Source: Loigolactobacillus bifermentans DSM 20003
GTDB taxonomy: Bacteria; Bacillota; Bacilli; Lactobacillales; Lactobacillaceae
NCBI RefSeq assembly: GCF_001434575.1
Contig: NZ_AZDA01000121.1
Span: forward strand, 1-64,000
Length of the DNA: 64,000 nucleotides
Direction of reading: 5' to 3'
In this document: positions 58,313-64,000 of the stretch, one piece after another
Layout of the letters: each line of letters begins with the position of its first letter
Numbering within the stretch: the stretch's first letter is position 1
Position numbers and translations under genes: made by a program
The notes under the pieces: model-generated
What the model saw: only the letters and a program-made list of their open reading frames with translations
Told to the model about the DNA's origin: nothing
The model's database searches: none

Positions 58313-59623
58313 CTTTTTTAACATCGCTTGGCGCTTCGGACTCACCCAAGTACCCGAACCATAACCTAAAATTGTTTTTAATGCTGGTATAAACGTCGCT
58401 GCAATGGTAATCGGATTCACCATCCAAAAAAATAACATGTAAAGCGGTGCAAATATCAGATACTTCAACTTAGCTGCATGGTGATCTAAAATCAGTGCCG
58501 CTAATAATTGGAAAAAACCTGCAAAAATTTCAAACGTGACAAAAACAAAGGACATTTCAATGGCATGGGTAAATCGTTCCCAATTACCAGTCATTGCAAA
58601 GTATAACAATGTGGTCGCAAAAATAATTGTGGTCAGAATAAAGAAAAACGACCAGACAATTGATAATGTGGAATCCACAAACATAGACATCTGGTAGCGA
58701 TGCGCAATCGGATGTCGTAAGAATTTCTTGATATTAGTCAACCACACCTCGGTCCCACCCTGGGCCCAACGTTTACGCTGCTTATAAAGATCACCAATGG
58801 TCTCAGGTACATTCATATGAAAGACAATATTTGGTGCAAATCGCGGCACCGCACCAATCATTTGATGGTCCCAGGCAATACTAATATCTTCAGTTGCTCG
58901 ATTTTGCCGAAAACCACCAACATCGATTAAAAACGACTTACGATACATCGTATTTGCACCAGAATAAGCATACATCGAATCATTCACCGCTGCTTGGCTG
59001 CGCTTGATAACCCCAACAATACTGGAAAACTCCACTGTTTGTGATTTACAAATTAACTTCGTTCGATTTTGCACATCCATATTAGCCGTTACAGCACTGG
59101 TATTCATATCACGATCATGAATAAAATAGTTCATATATTTCATCAGCGCATCTGGTTCAGGAATAGTATCTGCGTCATTGCTGAGAATATATTCCCCCTT
59201 GGCAAAATACATCCCAATATTAAAAGCATGCGCTTTTCCCTTATTTTTAACGATTTCAATCATGCGTAACCGAGGATATTGCTGCTCTAAACGTTGAATA
59301 ATTTCTCCAGTTCGATCCGTGGAACCATCGTTCATCACGAGGATTTCATAATTGGCATAGTTTAGCTCATTGAACAAATAAGTGATGGTGGATTCAATCA
59401 TCACTTCCTCATTGTGCGCTGGAATCATAATCGTCACCAACGGCTGCTTTTCAGGCGATAATTGGGTCCATTTATTGTCCTCATGATTTGGTCGCAACCA
59501 ACGATAGGACAGCGCACCAAAAAACCAGAAAAAAGCCCCCATAATCGGATAGAGGCACAAAATGAGTAATGCAATTGTTGTAATGGTATGGAACGGTGTA
59601 TTTTCAAAAATATGATCAATCAT
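58307..59623 (-). CDS. Processive family 2 glycosyltransferase, PgaC/IcaA-like
   Basis: 438 residues. Two N-terminal helices, a cytosolic GT2 domain and three to four C-terminal helices. The catalytic motifs are VMNDGSTDRT, SNDADTIPEP (DxD), ATEDISIAWD (base Asp) and KQRKRWAQGG (the QxxRW-type motif). It should polymerise a beta-linked exopolysaccharide such as poly-GlcNAc or a glucan and export it. ATG 59623 has GAGGT 6 bases upstream. It is the last gene of a four-gene unit with a PgaD-like partner and a degenerate EAL protein. No de-acetylase or cellulase gene is beside it. Confidence 0.9.
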   Translation of the reverse strand: MIDHIFENTPFHTITTIALLILCLYPIMGAFFWFFGALSYRWLRPNHEDNKWTQLSPEKQPLVTIMIPAHNEEVMIESTITYLFNELNYANYEILVMNDGSTDRTGEIIQRLEQQYPRLRMIEIVKNKGKAHAFNIGMYFAKGEYILSNDADTIPEPDALMKYMNYFIHDRDMNTSAVTANMDVQNRTKLICKSQTVEFSSIVGVIKRSQAAVNDSMYAYSGANTMYRKSFLIDVGGFRQNRATEDISIAWDHQMIGAVPRFAPNIVFHMNVPETIGDLYKQRKRWAQGGTEVWLTNIKKFLRHPIAHRYQMSMFVDSTLSIVWSFFFILTTIIFATTLLYFAMTGNWERFTHAIEMSFVFVTFEIFAGFFQLLAALILDHHAAKLKYLIFAPLYMLFFWMVNPITIAATFIPALKTILGYGSGTWVSPKRQAMLKKK

Positions 59624-59626
59624 CAC

Positions 59627-60136
59627 TTACCTCATACTATCCAGATGCTGTTTTTCAAATAATTCATGAATTTGATTCGTATCTAAATTTTGATTGGCTT
59701 CTACTTGGTAATTGCGGCAATTCTGCCGAAATTCAGGGCTGCCAAAGCGTTGATTCATAAATTGATCCAATTCTGTTTCCCGCGCCTTTTGGCGAATCGG
59801 ATCAAATGTTGGCCATTGTTCCACTAAGCGATCTCGCTTGCGGACTTGAATAATCGTCATGGAGACGGTAAAAATCAATGCAACGGCAGCCAAAAATAAC
59901 AATACTACACCAATAAACTGAATTTCATAGATGCCCTCGCGATAGCGCCAAAGTGGCTGCACCCAACCAAAACGCACACCAATATAGCTGATTACTGTGA
60001 TTGCAATTGGTATGAATACACACAGCCAGCCTAATAACGCCATCAAGGTTTGCCATACCTTCAGTCCTAAATGCCCCTCGGCAAAATAATCATCGGTATA
60101 CAATTGTTGTGAATATTTACCTTTTTCTTGCACCAT
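59627..60136 (-). CDS. Two-helix partner protein of the glycosyltransferase
   Basis: 169 residues with two membrane helices (LMALLGWLCVFIPIAITVISYIGV near 31-54 and GVVLLFLAAVALIFTVSMTII near 76-96) and a charged C-terminal cytosolic tail. Size and place match PgaD-like accessory proteins that pair with PgaC. AAAGGAAG precedes the ATG. Its stop is 3 bases before the glycosyltransferase ATG. It could relay the signal from the EAL protein; sequence alone does not prove this. Confidence 0.7.
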   Translation of the reverse strand: MVQEKGKYSQQLYTDDYFAEGHLGLKVWQTLMALLGWLCVFIPIAITVISYIGVRFGWVQPLWRYREGIYEIQFIGVVLLFLAAVALIFTVSMTIIQVRKRDRLVEQWPTFDPIRQKARETELDQFMNQRFGSPEFRQNCRNYQVEANQNLDTNQIHELFEKQHLDSMR

Positions 60137-60150
60137 TATTCACACTTCCT

Positions 60151-60948
60151 TTACTGCAACGGATTAACTGGGCGACCAAAGCGATAACCTTGGCGTAAAT
60201 TAATATGTAGCTGTTCAGCTAAGGCTTCATCTTCATCATTTTCAATCCCGGTTAACACCAAATCAATATGCTTTTCCAATGCAAATCGATGCCAAAATTG
60301 CAAATTAAGATCCAACCATTCAGTTCGATTCTTTTTACGAAAACTGCGCATTGAGCACTTCAATGTGTTGATGACTGGCATCATCCACTCAATACTACTT
60401 AAATCCGCATTGTCAGCCCCAACATGATCAATTTCAAATAGCATGCCATAAGCTTGGCCACGCTGAATACAATTTAGAAAATATCTTTTATGGGCATAAT
60501 GTTCATTTGGCAACACATTCAGCTCTACTGCCAATTTCATCGGTGTAATCTTCGAGATTGCCCAACGCACAAAATAATCAAATTCAGGGCTAATAATTTG
60601 TTCATAACTTAAATTGATCGATAACTGAATCGGTTCTGTCGGCAATGACTTAAAAGTCGATTCCAACAAAAAAATCACACGCTGTAATGGCAAGGTATCC
60701 AGTTGTTTGGGCAACTGCCATGAACCGTCGGGTTGGTGCTGGCGCAATAAGCATTCATAGCCGATTAATGCCCCTGTGTGATCAACCTGTTTTTGAATAA
60801 AATAACGTAATTCTAACTCTTTTTTACCTAAATAATTATTGGAACGCTGACGTGAATGATAAAAATAAATACCAATAATCACCGCACTTGAAATCAAGAG
60901 TAAGATGGTTAACCAGAATAATAAAATTTTAAGATCATCTAATAACAT
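60151..60948 (-). CDS. Membrane-anchored degenerate EAL protein, likely c-di-GMP receptor
   Basis: 265 residues: one N-terminal helix (about 8-30) and an EAL domain. The domain lacks several metal ligands. DDFGTG reads EIDHVGAD, ELTE reads ELNV, and EGVE reads TGIEN, while GYECLLR, LSINLS, the NTLK lysine and QGYRFGRP remain. It should bind c-di-GMP but not cut it. GAGGGG lies before the ATG. It sits between the DUF6056 and glycosyltransferase genes, so it probably activates polymer synthesis when c-di-GMP is bound, as for the similar lactobacillar operons. Confidence 0.85.
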   Translation of the reverse strand: MLLDDLKILLFWLTILLLISSAVIIGIYFYHSRQRSNNYLGKKELELRYFIQKQVDHTGALIGYECLLRQHQPDGSWQLPKQLDTLPLQRVIFLLESTFKSLPTEPIQLSINLSYEQIISPEFDYFVRWAISKITPMKLAVELNVLPNEHYAHKRYFLNCIQRGQAYGMLFEIDHVGADNADLSSIEWMMPVINTLKCSMRSFRKKNRTEWLDLNLQFWHRFALEKHIDLVLTGIENDEDEALAEQLHINLRQGYRFGRPVNPLQ

Positions 60949-60960
60949 CTTTTCCCCTCT

Positions 60961-63138
<2,178 letters not shown>

Positions 63139-63349
63139 CTAATGCCCATTTCATTGATTTTTCAAGGTCCAGTATAACAGATTTTACCAGTGGTATACAC
63201 CTATTCTAGGTGATTTCATAGAAACACCTTTTTCAACTTGGTTGATCTGACTGTCAATTGGATCCGAACTAACCCGATGCCGCTATCCTGTGATCTACAA
63301 AGCTTTTTCGCAACTTATTTCCTTTCTGCAGCAAATCATGCTAACACAA

Positions 63350-63390
63350 AAAAGCCTCTGAATTCAAACGATATTCAGAGACTTTTCTAA
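63350..63390 (-). terminator. Terminator of the Apf-like gene
   Basis: On the minus strand TCTCTGAAT pairs with ATTCAGAGG and T6 follows. The rest of 63136-63349 has no gene. Confidence 0.75.
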
Positions 63391-63425
63391 TAAGCACAAT
63401 GCAAACCAAACAGGATGCCTTTAGC

Positions 63426-64000
63426 TTACCACCAACCGTTAGCTTGACGGAAAGCAATTGCTGCAGAGATACTGCCGTAGCGCGAAACAGCATAGTTTAC
63501 TAAACCAGCTGTTTGCGTGGCAACAGAACCGTAGCCCCATGATTCTTTGGTTTGGCCTAAACCGTGATAACCGTTTGGTGAAACGGCATTCGGATTACCA
63601 CCAGATTCTGGCATCACAATGGCAGACCACAATTGGGCTGTCCCACCGGCAGCAATAAATTGGCTATAAACAGAGCCACTAGATGCTGTTGAGGTGCTTG
63701 TTGTCGTCGTGCTAGCAGCACTTGAGGCAGCAGCTGTTGAAGCAGCCGCTGCAGACTTAGCTGCAGCGCTAGAAGCGGCATAAGAAGACTGAGCAGCAGC
63801 TGAACGAGCAGCGGCAGCATTCGCAGCTGAGGTCGCTGCGCTTTGAGCGGCAGCACTTGAAGCGGCAGCTGATTGTGCGGCAGCGGCATTGGCTGCTGAA
63901 GTTGCGGCTGACTGAGCAGCGGCACTGGAAGCAGCAACTGAAGCGTTAGCGGCTGAAGTAGCAGCGCTTTGAGCAGCAGCACTTGAAGCGGCCAGTGAAG
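63426..64000 (-). CDS. Apf/transglycosylase-like secreted protein, N-terminus beyond window
   Basis: The frame is open at the window edge; 190 residues are visible. The first part in view is Ala/Ser/Gln-rich linker with 14-15-residue repeats (SAAAQSAATSAANA-type). The C-terminal domain (GSVYSQFIAAGG..., LWSAIVMPESGGNPNAVSPNGYHGLGQTKESWG..., NYAVSRYGSISAAIAFRQANGWW) is the aggregation-promoting-factor/lysozyme-like fold with the Glu in MPESGG. It would be secreted and bind or cleave the cell wall, with a signal peptide and probably LysM outside the window. Confidence 0.85.
   Translation of the reverse strand, partial: SLAASSAAAQSAATSAANASVAASSAAAQSAATSAANAAAAQSAAASSAAAQSAATSAANAAAARSAAAQSSYAASSAAAKSAAAASTAAASSAASTTTTSTSTASSGSVYSQFIAAGGTAQLWSAIVMPESGGNPNAVSPNGYHGLGQTKESWGYGSVATQTAGLVNYAVSRYGSISAAIAFRQANGWW
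63690..64000 (-). repeat. Ala/Ser/Gln tandem repeat linker
   Basis: Units like AAAQSAATSAANA and ASSAAAQSAA recur at about 14-15-codon spacing. The DNA is GCT/GCA/GCC-rich with strong internal similarity, so slippage is likely and the repeat number may vary between strains. Confidence 0.7.

Noticed and set aside
63614-63982. Leu/Gln-rich 122-codon minus-strand frame
   Set aside because: It is another reading frame of the Ala/Ser repeat DNA; the Apf frame ends in a recognisable domain.

Overview
The window looks like chromosomal DNA of a member of the Lactobacillaceae. Evidence: LPQTG-type sortase anchors, a KxYKxGKxW signal peptide, MucBP and Cna-B adhesins, an Apf-like cell-wall protein, D-lactate dehydrogenase, a MurE with the lysine-type motif next to a D-aspartate ligase and an aspartate racemase (the Lys-D-Asp cross-bridge of lactobacilli), and AAAGGAGG-like ribosome sites. 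The metabolic mix (shikimate/quinate genes, HpaB-like flavin protein, TenA) suggests a plant- or fermentation-associated species. I cannot name the species from sequence alone. No tRNA, rRNA, CRISPR array, intact transposase or prophage was seen.

Layout. 1-5.4 kb: a giant Cna-B adhesin (C-terminus outside the window) behind an EAL phosphodiesterase gene. 6-13.5 kb: redox and small-molecule genes (SDR, acetyltransferase, UPF0060, ldhD, HpaB), a RelB/YafQ-type toxin-antitoxin pair and small orphan proteins. 13.6-18.2 kb: a 1535-residue mucin-binding LPQTG protein with five 76-residue repeats. 18.6-29.5 kb: many small regulator/enzyme pairs (quinone reductase, TetR with a CrtC/AttH-like protein, ArsR with a DJ-1 protein, DUF2975 with a YozG-like HTH, TPP riboswitch with tenA, MarR with an FMN reductase, MarR with MDR and acetyltransferase). 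29.5-37.5 kb: a visibly AT-richer accessory stretch with a coiled-coil LPQTN surface protein under a poly-G promoter, a flavodoxin, duplicated lipoproteins, an AlbA_2/Schlafen-like regulator, a MazE-like antitoxin with a decayed toxin, and two copies of a roughly 350-bp two-promoter RNA element. 37.8-48.5 kb: core metabolism and envelope (gpmA, MalY-type lyase, AI-2E family exporter, odd thymidine-phosphorylase homologue, cfa, racD-aslF-murE). 48.8-58 kb: a probable shikimate/quinate catabolic cluster (two MFS, two shikimate dehydrogenases, SDR, TIM-barrel dehydratase-like protein, divergent LysR), a GGDEF protein and a type I dehydroquinate dehydratase. 58.3-63.1 kb: a four-gene exopolysaccharide operon with a degenerate EAL protein as likely c-di-GMP receptor. 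63.4 kb to the end: C-terminal part of an Apf-like protein.

How it fits together. The GGDEF protein, a canonical EAL protein next to the adhesin and a degenerate EAL protein in the exopolysaccharide operon together suggest c-di-GMP control of surface polymer and adhesion. The cell-wall genes murE, aslF and racD form one transcription unit for D-Asp-bridged peptidoglycan. The strongest candidates for something undescribed are the duplicated two-RNA element around 33.8 and 36.8 kb, the G9 promoter spacer at 31.27 kb, the thymidine-phosphorylase homologue that lost its phosphate-binding motif, and the DUF6056-MucBP fusion.
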